This document shows, piece after piece, positions 36,200 to 48,926 of a DNA stretch of 64,000 nucleotides (positions are counted from its first letter, which is position 1; each line of letters starts with the position of its first letter). Source of the DNA: Clarkia xantiana subsp. parviflora. Its lineage: Eukaryota > Streptophyta > Magnoliopsida > Myrtales > Onagraceae. Position numbers and translations under genes: made by a program. The stretch lies in the NCBI GenBank assembly GCA_036873135.1, contig JAPTYO010000001.1, positions 124,001 to 188,000 on the forward strand. Reading direction: 5' to 3'. Under the pieces are notes generated by a model. The model had not been told where the DNA came from and ran no database searches. It worked only from the letters and a program-made list of their open reading frames with translations.

Positions 36200-39100
36200 G
36201 AGCTCCGAGTGAAGATATATAGATAAATAAATATATGGTAAATCCTCATAAGCAGTAGTACCCTTTGAATAAACGGTGATTACTAGACCCAACTAAAAAG
36301 GGATAAATAATTTATTCTGATCATATATGTCTAGAATAAATGCGATAGCAACTGATTTCATCCAATTCAAAGATCCAAGAGTGTTACCCTATTAATAAAC
36401 GTTGATTCAGAGACATAAATAAAAAGGGATAAGGACTTTACTATGATCATGTACGTTTTGAATCTATGCAATAGCAACTGATTTTGTCCAATTCAGAGCT
36501 CCGAGTGAAGATATATAGATAAATAAAATTTTGTAAATCCCCATACACGGTATTACCTTTGAATAAACGGTGAATACGAGACCGAACTAAAAAGGGATAA
36601 ATACTTTAGTATGATCATATATGTCTAGAATACATGCGATAGCAACTGATTTAATCCAATTCAAACCCAAGAGTGTTACCCTATGAATAAACATTGATTC
36701 TGAGACAGAAATAAAAACGGATAAAGATTTTAGTATGATTACGTACGTCTTGAATCAATGCTATAGGAACTGATTTAGTCCAACTCTGAGCTTCGTGTGA
36801 AGATACATGGAAAAATAAAAATTTGGTAAATCCCCATAGGCGGTAGTACCCTTTGAATAAGCGGTGATTCTGGGACCGAACTAAAAAGGGATAAATACTT
36901 TAGTATGATCATCTATATCTAGAATAATGTGATAGCAACTGATTTCATCCAATTCAGAGATTTATGAGTGTTACCTTGTGAATAAAAGTTGATTATGAGA
37001 CCGAATTAAAAAGGGATAACGACTTTAGAATGATCAAGTACGTCTTGAATCAATTCAACTGATTTAGTCCAGTTCGGAGCTACGACTGAAGATATATAGA
37101 TAAATAAAAATTTGGTAAATCCCCAAAAGCGGTAGTACCCTTTGAATAAACGGTGATTCCGAGACCGGATTGAAAAGGGATAAATACTTTAGTATGATCA
37201 TATATGTCTAGAATAAATGCAATAGCAACTGATTTCATCCAATTCAAAGATCCAAGAGTGTTACCCTATGAATAAACGTTGATTCTGAGACAAAAGTAAA
37301 AATGGATAAAGACTTTAGTATGATCATCTATATCTAGAATAATGTGATAGCAACTGATTTCATCCAATTAAAAGATCCAAGACTGTTACCCTATGAATAA
37401 AGGCTGTTTCTGAGACATAAATAAAAATGGATAAAGACTTTAGTATGATCACGTACGTCTTGAATCAATGTAATAGCAACTGATTTAGTCCAATTCTAAG
37501 ATACGTGTGAAGATATGTAGATAAATAAAAATTTTGTAAATCCCCATAGGCAGTAGTACCATTTGAATATGCGATGATTCCGAGACCGACTAAAAAGGGA
37601 AAATACTTTAGTATCATCATATATATCTAGAATAATGTGACAGCAACTGATTTCATCCAATTCAGAGATTTAAGAGTGTTACCTTGTGAATAAACGTTGA
37701 TTATGAGACCGAATTAAAAAGGGAAAACGACTTTAGTTGATCAAGTACGTCTTGAATCAATTCAAAATAAACTGATTTAGTCCAATTCGGAGCTACGAGT
37801 GAAGATATATAGATAAATAAAAATTTGGTAAATCCCCATAAGCGATAGTACCCTTTGAATGAACGGTGATTCCGAGACCGAAGTGAAAAGGGATAAGTAC
37901 TTTAGTATAAATGCGACAGATTTAATCCATTACAGAGATCCAAGAGTGATACCCTATGAATAAACGTTGATTGTGAGACAGAAATAAAAAGGAATAAAGA
38001 CATTAGTACTATTAGGTACGTCTTGAATCAATGCAATAGCAACTGATTTAGTCCAATTCAGAACTCCGAGTTAAGCGTTAGTACCCTTTGAATAAGCGGT
38101 GATTCCGAGATCAAACTAAAAAGGGATAAATACTTTAGTATGATCATCTATATCTAGAATAATGTGATAGCAACTGATTTCATCCAACTCAGAGATTTAT
38201 GAGTGTTACCTTGTGAATAAACGTTGATTATGAGACCGAATTAAAAAGGGATAACGACTTTAGAATGATCAAGTACGTCTTGAATCAATTCAACTGATTT
38301 AGACCAGTTCGGAGCTACGAGTGAAGATATATAGATAAATAAAAATTTGGTAAATCCCCATAAGCGGTAGTACCCTTTGAATGAACGGTGATTCCGAGAC
38401 CGAACTGAAAATGGATAAATACTTTAGTATGATCATATATGTCTAGAATAAATGCAATAGCAACTGATTTCGTCCAATTCAAAGATCCAAGAGTGTTACC
38501 CTATGAATAAACGTTGATTCAGAGACAGAAATAAAAATGGATAAAGACTTTAGTATGATCATCTATATTAAGAATAATGTTATAGCAACTGATTTCATCC
38601 AATTCAGAGATTTATGAGTGTTACCTTGTGAATAAACGTTGATTATGAGACCGCATTAAAAGGGATAACGAATTTAGAATGATCAAGTACGTCTTGAATC
38701 AATTCAACTGATTTAGTCCAGTTCGGAGCTATGAGTGAAGATATATAGATAAATAAATATTTGGTAAATCCCAATAAGAGGTAGTACCCTTTGAATAAAC
38801 GGTGATTCCGAGACCGAACTAAAATGGGATAAATACTTTAGTGTGGTCATACATGTCTAGTAGAATAAATGCAATAGCAATTGATCTCATACAATTCAGA
38901 GATACAAGAATTTACCATATGAATAAACGTTGATTTGAGACTGAACTAAAAAAGGGGTAAAGAATTTAGTATGATCACGTACGTCTTGATTCAATACAAT
39001 AAAAACTGATTTAGTACAATTCAGAGCTCCGAGTAAAAATATATAGATAAATAAAAATTTGGTAAATCCCCATAGTCGGTAATACACTTTGAAAAACTGC

Positions 39101-39300
39101 GATTCTAAGACCGAACTAAAAAGGGCTAAATACTTTAGTATGATCATATATTTCTAGAATAAATGCGATAGCAATTGATTTCATCCAATTCAGAGATCCA
39201 AGAGTATTACCCTATTAATAAACGTTGATTCAGAGACCGAAATAAAAAGGGATAAAGACTTTACTATGATCACGTACGTCTTGAATCAATGCAATAGCAA
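36200..39300. repeat. right copy of the 3-kb array duplication
   Basis: Partner of 29900-33000. It contains an additional partial B unit at about 37321-37440 (with GGCTGTTTCTGAGAC) that the left copy lacks, which accounts for the change of offset from 6270 to about 6368 bp. Both copies have the shortened A unit ACTCCGAGTTAAGCG joined directly to TAGTA. Confidence 0.65.
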
Positions 39301-42300
39301 CTGATTTTGTCCAATTCAGAGCTCCGAGTGAAGATATGTAGATAAATAAAAATTTGGTAAATCCCCATAGACGGTAGTACCTTTGAATAAATGGTGATTA
39401 CGAGACCGAACTAAAAAGGGATAAATACTTTAGTATGACCATCTATGTCTAGAATAAATGCAATAGCAACTGATTTCATCCAATTCAAAGATCCAAGAAT
39501 GTTATCCTATGAATAAATGTTGATTCTGAGACAGAAATAAAAATGGATAAAGACTTTAGTATGATCACGTACGTTTTGAATCAATGCAATAGCAACTGAT
39601 TTAGTCCAATTCTGAGATCCATGTGAAGATATATAGATAAATAAAAATTTGGTAAATCCCCATAGGCGGTAGTACCCTTTGAATAAGCGGTGATTCCGAG
39701 ACCGAACTAAAAAGGGAAACTACTTTAGTATGATCATATATATTTAGAATAATGTGACAGCAACTGATTTCATCCAAAGATTTAAGAGTGTTACCTTGTG
39801 AATAAACGTTGATTATGAGACCAAATTAAAAAGGGATAACGACTTTAGTATGATCAAGTACGTCTTGAATCAATTCAAAATCAACTTATTTAGTCCAATT
39901 CGGAGCTCCGAGTGAAGATATATAGATAAATAAAAATTTGGTAAATCCCCATAAGCGGTAGTACCCTTGGAATGAACGGTGATTCCTAGACCGAACTAAA
40001 AAGGCAGAAATAATTTAGTGTGATCATATATGTCTAGAATAAATGCGATAGCAATTGATTTCATCCAATTCAGAGATCCAAGAGTATTAACCTATTAATA
40101 AACGTTGATTCAGAGACAAAATAAAAAGGGATAAATACATTACTATGATCACGTACGTCTTGAATCAATGCAATAGCAACTGATTTTGTCCAATTCAGAG
40201 CTCCGAGTTAAGATATATAGATAAATAAAAATTTGGTAAATCCCCATAGGCGGTAGTAACCTTTGAATAAGCGGTGATTTCGAGACCGAACTAAAAAGGG
40301 AAACTACTTTAGTATGATCATATATATTTAGAATAATGTGACAGCAACTGATTTCATCCAGAGATTTAAGAGTGTTACCTTGTGAATTAACGTTGATTAT
40401 GAGACCAAATTAAAAAGGGATAACGACTTTAGTATGATCAAGTACGTCTTGAATCAATTCAAAATCAACTTATTTAGTCCAATTCGGATCTCCGAGTGAA
40501 GATATATAGATAAATAAAAATTTGGTAAATCCCCATAAGCGGTAGTACCCTTTGAATGAACGGTGATTCCTAGATCGAACTAAAAAGGGATAAATAATTT
40601 AGTGTGATCATATATGTCGAGAATAAATGCAATAGCAATTGACTTCATCCAATTCAGAGATCCAAGAGTATTACCATATTAATAAACGTTGATTCAGAGA
40701 CAAAAATAAAATGGGATAAACACTTTACTATGATCACGTACGTCTTGAATCAATGCAATAGCAACTGATTTTGTCCAATTCAGAGCTCCGAGTTAAGATA
40801 TATAGATAAATAAATATTTGGTAAATCCCCATAGACGGTAGTACCTTTGAATAAACGGTGAATACGAGACCGGACTAAAAAGGGATAAATACTTTAATAT
40901 GATCATATATGTCTAGAATAAATGCGATAACAACTGATTTCATAAGATCCAAGAGTGTTACCCTATGAATAAACGTTGATTCTGAGAGAGAAATAAAAAT
41001 GGATAAAGATTTTAGTATGATCACGTACGTCTTGAATCAATGCTATAGCAACTGATTTAATCCAACTCTGAGCTCCGTGTGAAGATACATAGATAAATAA
41101 AAATTTGGTAAATCCCCATAGGCGGTAGTACCCATTGAATAAGCGGTGAATCTGAGACCGAACTAAAAAGGGATAAATACTTTAGTGTGATCATACATGT
41201 CTAGAATAAATGCGATAGCAATTGATTTAATACAATTCAGAGATCCAAGAGTTTTACCATATGAATAAACGTTGATTTGAGACATAACTAAAAAGTGATA
41301 AAGACTTTAGTATGATCACGTTCGTCTTGATTCAATGCAATAACAACTGATTTAGTACAACTCAGAGCTCCGAGTGAAAATATATAGATAAAAAAAAGTT
41401 GGTAAATCCCCATAGGCTGTAATACACTTTGAATGAACTGCGATTCTGAGACCGAACTAAAAAGTGATAAATACTTTAGTATGATCATATATTTCTAGAA
41501 TAAATGCGATAGTAACTGATTTAATCCAATTTAGAGATCCAAGAGTATTACCATATTAATAAACGTTGATTCAGAGACAAAAATAAAAAGGGATAAAGAC
41601 TTTACTATAAACACGTACTTTTTGAATCAATGCAATAGCAACTGATTTTGTCCAATTCAGAGCCCGAGTGAAGATATATAGATAAATAAATATTTTGTAA
41701 ATCCCTGCGGTAGTGCCCTTTGAATAAGCGGTGATTCCGAGACCGAACTAAAAAGGGAAACTACTTTAGTATGATCATATATATTTAGAATAATGTGACA
41801 ACAACTGATTTCATCCAGAGATTTAAGAGTGTTACCTAGTGAATAAACGTTTATTATGAGACCAAATTAAAAAGGGATAACGACTTTAGTATGATTAAGT
41901 ACGTCTTGAATCAATTCAAAATCAACTTAATCAGTCCAATTCGGAGCTCCGAGTGAAAATATATAGATAAATAAAAATTTGGTAAATCCCCATAAGCGGT
42001 AGTACCCTTTGAATGAACGGTGATTCCTATATCGAACTAAAAAGGGATAAATAATTTAGTGTGATCATATATGTCTAGAATAAATGCAATTGATTTCATC
42101 CAATTCAGAGATCCAAGAGTATTACCCTATTAATAAACGTTGATTCAGAGACAAAAATAAAAAGGGATAAAGACTTTACTTTGATCACGTACGTCTTGAA
42201 TCAATGCAATAGAAACTGATTTTGTCCAATTCAGAGCTCCGAGTTAAGATACATAGATAAATAAAAATTTGGTAAATCCCCATAGACGGTAGTACCTTTG

Positions 42301-45300
42301 AATAAACGGTAACTACGAGACCGAACTAAAAAGGGATAAATACTTTAGTATAATCATATATGTCTAGAATAAATGCGATAACAACTGATTTCATCCAATT
42401 CAAAGATCCAAGAGTGTTAACCTATGAATAAACGTTGATTCCGAGACAGAGATAAAAATGGATCGTCTTGAATCAATGCTATAGCAACTGATTTAATCAA
42501 ACTCTGAGCTCCGTGTGAAGTTACATAGATAAATAAAAATTTGGTAAATCCCCATAGGCGGTAGTACCCTTTGAATAAGCGGTGATTCCGAGACCGAACT
42601 AAAAAGGGATAAATACTTTTGTGTGATCATACATGTCTAGCATAAATGCGATAGCAAATGATTTCATACAATTCAGAGATCCAAGAGTTTTACCATATGA
42701 ATAAACGTTGATTTGAGACAGAACTAAAAGTGATAAAGACTTTAGTATGATCACGTACGTCTTGAATCAATGAAATAACAACTGATTTAGTACAATTCAG
42801 AGCTCCGAGTGAAAATATATAGATAAATAAAAATTTGGTAAATCCCCATAGGCGGTAATACACTTTGAATGAACTGCGATTCTGAGACCGAACTAAAAAG
42901 GGATAAATACTTTAGTATGATCATATATTTCTAGAATAAATGCGTTAGCAACTGATTTCATCCAAATCAGAGATCCAAGAGTATTACCATATTAATAAAC
43001 GTTGATTCAGAGACAGAAATAAAAAGGGATAAAGACTTTACTATGATTACGTACTTCTTGAATCAATGCAATAGCAACTGATTTTGTCCAATTCAGAGCT
43101 CCGAGTGAAGATATATAGATAAATAAAAATTTCGTAAATCCCTATAGGCGGTAGTACCCTTTGAATAAGCGGTGATTCCGAGACCGAACTAAAAAGGGAA
43201 ACTACTTTAGTATGATCATATATATCTAGAATAATGTGACAGCAACTGATTTCATCCAATTCAGAGATTTAATAGTGTTACCTTGTGAATAAACGTTGAT
43301 TATGAGACCGAATTAAAAAGGGATAACGACTTTAGTATGATCAAGTACGTCTTGAATCAATTCAAAATCAACTTATTTAGTCCAATTCGGAGATCCGAGT
43401 GAAGATATATAGATAAATAAAAATTTGGTAAATCCCCATAAGCGGTAGTACCCTTTGAATGAACAGTGATTCCGAGACCGAACTGAAAAGGGATAAATAC
43501 GAACTGAAAAGGGATAAATACGATCAGGTACGTCTTGAATCAATGCAATAACAACTGATTTAATCCAATTCAGAGCTACGAGTGAAGATATATAGATAAA
43601 TAAATATTTGGTAAATGCGCATAAGCGGTAGTACCCTTTGAATGAACGGTGATTCTGAGACTGAAGTAAAAAGGGATAAGTACTTTAGTATGATCATATA
43701 TGTCTAGAATAAATGTGATGGCAACTGATTTCATCCATTACAGAGATCCAAGAGTGATACCCTATGAATAAACGTTGATTGTGAGACAGAAATAAAAAGG
43801 AATAAAGACATTAGTACGATCAGGTACGTCTTGAATCAATGCAATAGCAATTGATTTAGTCCAATTCAGAGCTCCGAGTTAAGCTGTATAGATAATTAAA
43901 TATTTGGTAAATCCCCATAAGCGGTAGTACCCTTTTAATAAACGTTGATTCCTAGACCGAACTAAAAAGGGATAAATAATTTAGTGTGATCATAGATGTC
44001 TAGAATAAATGCGATAGCAATTGATTTCATCCAATTCAGAGATCCAAGAGTATTACCCTATTAATAAACGTTGATTTAGAGACATAAATAAAAAAGGGCT
44101 AAAGACTTTACTATGATCACGTAAGTCTTGAATCAATGCAATAGCAACTGATTTTGTCCAATTCAAATCTCCAAGTGAAGATATATCGAAAAATAAAAAT
44201 TTGGTAAATCCCCATAGACGCTAGTACCTTTGAATAAACGGTGAATACGAGACCGAACTTAAAAGGGATAAATACTTTAGTATGATCATATATGTATAGA
44301 ATAAATGCGATAGCAACTGATTTCATCCAATTCAAAGATCCAAGAGTGTTACCCTACGAATAAACGCTGATTCTGAGACAGAAATAAAAATGGATAAAGA
44401 CTTTAGTATGATCACGTACGTTTTGAATCAATGCAATAGCAACTGATTTAGTCCAATTCTAAGATCTGTGTGAAGATATATAGATAAATAAAAATTTGGT
44501 AAATCCCCATAGGCAGTAGTACACTTTGAATAAGCGGTGATTCAGTGACCGAACTAAAAAGGGAAAATACTTTAGTATGATCATATATATCTAGAATAAT
44601 GTGACAGCAACTGATTTCATCCAATTCAGAGATTTAAGAGTGTTAACTTGTGAATAAACGTTGATTATGTGACCGAATTAAATAGGGATAACGACTTTAG
44701 TATGATCAAGTACGTCTTGAATCAATTCAAAATCAACTGATTTAGTCCAATTTTGAGCTTTGAGTGAAGATATATAGATAAATAAAAATTTGGTAAATCC
44801 CCGTAAGCGGTAGTACCCTTTGAATGAACGGTGATTCCGAGACCGAAGTGAAAAGTACTTTAGTATGATCATATATGTCTAGAATAAATGCGATGGCAAC
44901 TGATTTCATCCATTACAGAGATCCAAGAGTGATACCCTATGAATAAACGTTGATTGTGAGACAGAAATAAAAAGGAATAAAGACATTAGTACGATCATGT
45001 ACGTCTTGAATCAATGCAATACAAACTGATTTAGTCCAATTCAGATCTCCGAGTTAAGCTGTATAGATAATTAAATATTTGGTAAATCTCCATAAGCGGT
45101 AGTACCCTTTGAATAAACGATGATTCCTAGACCGAACTAAAAAGGGGTAAATAATTTAGTGTGATCATAGATGTCTAGAATAAATGCGATAGCAATTGAT
45201 TTCATCCAATTCAGAGATCCAAGTGTATTACCCTAATAATAAACGTTGATTCAGAGACAGAAATAAAAAGGGATAAAGACTTTACTATGATCACGTACGT

Positions 45301-45986
45301 CTTGAATCAATGCAATAGCAACTGATTTTGTCCAATTCAGATCTCCAAGTGAAGATATATAGATAAATAAAAATTTGGTAAATCCCCATAGACGGTAGTA
45401 CCTTTGAATAAACGGTGAACACGAGACCGAACTAAAAAGGGATAAATACTTTAGTATGATCATATATGTCTAGAATAAATGCAATAGCAACTGATTTCAT
45501 CCAATTCAAAGATCCAAGAGTGTTACCCTATGAATAAACCCTTATTCTGAGAAGGAAATAAAAATGGATAAAGACTGTAGTATGATCACGTACGTCTTGA
45601 ATCAATGAAATAGCAACTGATTTAGTCAAATTCTAAGATATGTGTGAAGATATATCGATAAATAAAAATTTGGTAAATCCCCATAGGTAGTATTACACTT
45701 TGAATAAGCGGTGATTCCGAGACCGAACTAAAAAGGGAAACTACTTTAGTATGATCATATATATCTAGAATAATGTGACAGCAACTGATTTCATCCAATT
45801 CAGAGATTTAAGAGTGTTACCTTGTGAATAAACGTTGATTATGAGACCGAATTAAAAAGGGATAACGACTTTAGTATGATCAAGTACGTCTTGAATCAAT
45901 TCAAAATCAACTTATTAAGTCCAATTCGGAGATCCGAGTGAAGATATATAGATAAATAAAAATTTGGTAAATCCCCATAAGCGGTA

Positions 45987-45991
45987 GTACC
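45987..45991. repeat. target-site duplication, left copy (GTACC)
   Basis: The satellite reads AAGCGGTAGTACC up to 45991 and is then cut by TGTTAGG. The same GTACC restarts the satellite at 54402. Removing element 2 and one GTACC restores the canonical GCGGTAGTACCCTTTGAATG. Confidence 0.95.
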
Positions 45992-46817
45992 TGTTAGGTT
46001 ATAGGTTTCAGGTCAACGGGTCGCCGGCCTAAATCCTACTCCTCACTGGTGAACTATCGGATCCTATGTTTCCTGAGCTTGGTTGTTCTGATCTGTATCC
46101 TTCTGCCCTTATCCTTCTCTTCTCCACGTGCCCTGCAAGAGGGGCAATATCAAGCATGGAGGGGGGGGGGGTGCTTGATGTACCCTCTCCGAGTCTTAAG
46201 TCAATACGTTTCTTAGAGAGATAAAGCTTAGAGAGATGTCAGAGCTAAATTGCACATTTAGCCAAGATGTTTAAATGAATGGTGGGAAAGTTGTATTTAT
46301 AGGCAACGGTGTTATTAAGGTGGCTTAATGAAATCGTTAACCTTTAAATACAATTAATTAGCCCTTGATCACGTAATTAAGACCTTAAAGCACGGAGAAA
46401 GTCGGCGAAAATAAACTGAGTATGGGAGTCGGGAAGCGGTGCCGGGGCCCTTAGGGGGGGGGGGAGAAAATCCGACCCCCAAGGGTAGGGGTTGTGTGTG
46501 GCCACCCAACTCCGCCCTAGGGAGGATAGGGTTGGCCAACCCCTCCCTAGGGAGGATAGGGTTGGCCAACCCCTCCCTAGGGAGGATAGGGGAGATCGGG
46601 TTGGCTGACCCGATCTCACCTAGGGGAGGTCGGGTGTGGCCACCCGACCTCACCTAGGTGAGTTTGCCGCGGTCCGGACGAGTATTTTGGCCTCGTCCGG
46701 ACCGTTGGTGTTTCCGCGGGGTGTTTGGGTCGAAGTTTCGATTTATAATCATTAACGGGGTGATCAAGATAAAACAATTCGGAAGTCAACGGGTTCAAAT
46801 TTGGCGTATATCCATCA
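45992..46817 (-). repeat. 3' LTR of element 2 (826 bp)
   Basis: It runs TGTTAGG...ATCCATCA, with the left end fixed by the target duplication and the right end by comparison with 54401. A minus-strand TATA box (CCTATAAATA) is at 46294-46303. The palindromic U3 repeat at 46490-46662 holds four CCTAGG-type or CCCTAGGG-type centres plus a final ACCTAGGT, more copies than in the 5' LTR. It keeps about 18 bp (GTACCCTCTCCGAG) after the G-run that the other LTR lacks. Confidence 0.93.
46490..46662. repeat. U3 palindromic repeat in the 3' LTR of element 2
   Basis: Units of the form CCCTCCCTAGGGAGGATAGG plus GTTGGCCAAC repeat here. They are followed by CGGGTTGGCTGACCCG, a GGTGTGGCCACCCGACC block and TCACCTAGGTGA. 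The 5' LTR of the same element (54138-54246) has fewer units, so copy number changed between the two LTRs of one insertion. Confidence 0.85.
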
Positions 46818-46832
46818 CATGCCCCCGAGTCA
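46818..46832 (-). promoter_or_regulatory. polypurine tract region, element 2
   Basis: On the minus strand TGACTCGGGGGCATG directly precedes the 3' LTR. The equivalent bases in element 3 (59139-59153) read TGACTCGGGGGCAAG. A short G-rich purine run ending in GGGGGCA next to the 3' LTR is what primes plus-strand DNA synthesis in plant gypsy elements. Confidence 0.6.
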
Positions 46833-46952
46833 ACCAATGGTCTGACACTTGATTGACTCTATTTTTGGATGGTATGACACGCGCAATTTGAAGCCGGGAT
46901 TTTACCTTTTGTCAGAATCCTTACTTACCCATGAGTGTGTGTCTCTGACTCT

Positions 46953-47377
46953 GCCCCCTGTCTTATAAGATAGAGGAATTGCAAACGTCAGAATAGCAAG
47001 GACACGTGTCCAAGCACGTGTCCGTCTGAGATGGAAATAATAAATCTAATACCGTCACGGGCGTATACTCGGAAAATATACGCTCGTGTGGGGATGCAAC
47101 ATGAATATAGCTAAACGAGTCCATGCTTCAATTTCATGCCGGGGTAAGTCTAAGTGGAGAAAAATTTTAATTTTGGTCTAAATTTTTTCTAAGTATAGGA
47201 TACTTAAAAAATATACCTATGGGGTGTTAACTATGGTGGGTGTGAGTTTGACCGTGGTTAATGGGAACTAGGGGTAGTAGTTTTTAAATCTGACCCTTAA
47301 ATTTTTCCTTTCCAGAAATCAACGGTGTCGATTTAGCGGTTTTGGAAAAAACCCTATTCCCTTTTACTATAAAAAGG
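46953..47377 (+). promoter_or_regulatory. putative promoter region of the antisense gene, element 2
   Basis: This region is homologous to bases 1-420. GGACACGTGTCC at 47000-47011 and a second CACGTG at 47015-47020 are G-box-like palindromes. ACTATAAAAAGGGG around 47366-47379 is a good TATA box. The sequence between them is moderately conserved with element 1. Transcription of the plus-strand gene would start shortly after 47400. This is inferred from position and conservation. Confidence 0.5.
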
Positions 47378-47859
47378 GGTAAGTGATTACCTCATTCTCG
47401 TTGTCCTTTTCTCTTTTTTCTTTTAGGCGGTAGGATCCTTAGTTGGATTCACTTCTCGGGACGCGTGTCGCATTGAGGTACGTGCCATTTCCTTTGTGTA
47501 AGTGTTGCTTTTGGGAGACGTAATCCCGCCTCCCCCTTGATTGTTTCTTTACTTATCTCGTTTCTTGATTTGTGAGTCTTCATGGTGATATAGTCCTGTT
47601 TGGTTCATCCTCTTGCCCCCGTGTTTCTGCTTACTAGCGCGTGGGGTCTTCTATACTGGGGTTATAACTATCTCCCCTTGCCCCCTTGCCTCTGCTTATT
47701 GGCCAGTGGGGTCTTCCTATGTCATCTTTCTATTCTTACCTTTTGACTTTGTATTCGTCGTTTTAGGAGAGTGAGTTTCATCTTGTCTCTACTGTCCCTT
47801 TTCTGTTTTTCTTGGGCTAAGCTTGCGTGTTTTCGATCAGCAGATCTCCCCGGTGTTTG
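47378..47859 (+). other. leader of the antisense gene, element 2
   Basis: The leader has no convincing coding frame. A donor GAG|GTACGT at 47478 and an acceptor TCAGCAG ending at about 47843 suggest a leader intron like the one proposed in element 1. Two CCCC-TTGCCYCC..TGCTTA-type stretches (around 47614 and 47678) are imperfect copies of each other. Confidence 0.35.
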
Positions 47860-48926
47860 ATGAGGAGTAAGAGGCCAGTACGGGTGGGAGTAGTTAGCTC
47901 CGGGACCGGACCTTCGATTGCGAAAATATCGGTTTTTTGTGGTGTGAGGAGGTGTCCTCCAATTGGAGGTAAGGGCGGTGGTGATGTTAGGGTACCATCT
48001 TCTTTCTATATTATGCCCCCCAATCGAGGGTCCGGGAGCCATCTTTTCCTTCTCCCTTATTTGGTAAGTCTTGGAATGTATGAGTTTCCTTAGTGTATAT
48101 TGGTGTTTACTCTGTATCTTGTTGTAGGTAGACTTCGTCTTCCGCTTCTGAGTCGAAAGGAGGTGTCTCGTCCTCCTGTTGATGGAATTGTTGGGTCTGA
48201 GTGGGCGCCTTATTATGGGCGTGGGGCTCGTTTTGACAATCAATCTTCTTTACAAACTCCTGAGGTTGGAGTTCGTGTTCTGCAGTCCGCTATTCCTCCT
48301 GCAGATCGTGTGCCCCCTTCTAAAGGGTCGCAGGCAGTTTATGAATTGGCTCATGATGTGTTGTCTCGCTATGCTTCTGTAACTTTTCTTAACCTTGTTA
48401 TCCTTTAGGACATTTCTCTTTCATGCTTTATCTGTCTCACCCTTTGTTTTTGTCGCAGTGTATTGCCGACCTTGTTAATTTGTCCACTCTTGTTATTGAT
48501 CTTGCTGAGGAGAAGAAGGTGCGCGAGGACACTTGTGTCTCCCTTAGTTCTAAGCTTGTTAGTTGTTTGGAGCGTAGTCGTATCACAGATTTGCAGTGCC
48601 GAGATTTGGAGTGTCGTATTGCCCTTCTTAAAGAAGAGACTGAAGCCTTAAGACAAAAGTCTTATCGCGATGAAGTACTTCGGGCTGCTGAGTTGGTGTC
48701 CCTTGAGGAAATGCTTCGTGTGGAGGAGAAAGGGTGTGCTATCGCTGAGTATAAGGGTTCCTCCTCTTATCAGGCTGCTATCGATGTTCGCTGCTCTGTG
48801 GCTAAGCGTATTTCTTTAAAGGCGATTCTTGAGCGTTTGTACATGATTGCTCCTGACTTTCCTTTTTCTCAGTCTGGTGATTTGTCTGACTTCGCTGTTA
48901 GGCATATTGCCAAGATGAGGAAGTAG
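47860..48926 (+). CDS. shortened antisense gene of element 2 (no Transposase_28 domain)
   Basis: Proposed exons are 47860-47968, 48128-48378 and 48459-48926 (275 residues). Both introns are GT-AG (159 and 80 bp). Exon 1 ends in phase 1, exactly what the conserved G|GT entry of exon 2 requires, and the next junction is phase 0 as in elements 1 and 3. The second exon matches exon 4 of the longer genes (GSEWAPYY, then TPEVGVRVLQSAIPPADRV). The last matches their coiled-coil exon (ADLVNLSTLVIDLAEEKK, ending DFPFSQSGDLSDF). The first exon is short, basic and unlike the others; the Transposase_28-like exon and the basic linker are missing. A donor at 48064 is an alternative, but its phase does not fit. 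The gene may be a decayed remnant or a genuine short form. Confidence 0.55.

Larger units (their letters stand above)
9576..45991. repeat. main satellite array, dimeric about 294-bp unit (about 36.4 kb)
   Basis: The array repeats a dimer of about 294-295 bp; for example GTACGTCTTG-type starts lie at 9587, 9882, 10177, 10471 and 10765. Subunit A (about 170 bp) runs from GTACGTCTTGAATCA to TTTAGTATGATCA. Subunit B (about 124 bp) runs from TATATGTCTAGAATAAATGC to the same TTTAGTATGATCA end. B matches A throughout but lacks an internal AT-rich block of about 46 bp (GATATATAGATAAATAAAAA and the bases after it). About 120 dimers are present. Minus-strand frames of 60-99 codons recur because the repeat recurs; they are not genes. 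The subunit size and AT-richness fit plant centromeric or heterochromatic satellites, but location cannot be read from sequence. Confidence 0.95.

Noticed and set aside
10483..45463. Dozens of recurring 60-99-codon minus-strand frames (IYDHTKVFIPFQF and ILKYLSLFSSV types)
   Set aside because: They are the satellite read in frame. They recur at the repeat period, vary by frameshift, have no domain, and stop wherever a subunit carries an indel.
9576..45991. Claim that this is a centromere
   Set aside because: Subunit length and AT-richness are compatible, but I see no CENP-B-like box and no centromere-specific (CRM-type, chromodomain) retrotransposon; Tat elements are not diagnostic. ChIP or FISH data are needed.
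47722..48243. 173-codon minus-strand frame
   Set aside because: It is the complement of the exons and introns of the short antisense gene, with no domain and no counterpart in elements 1 or 3.
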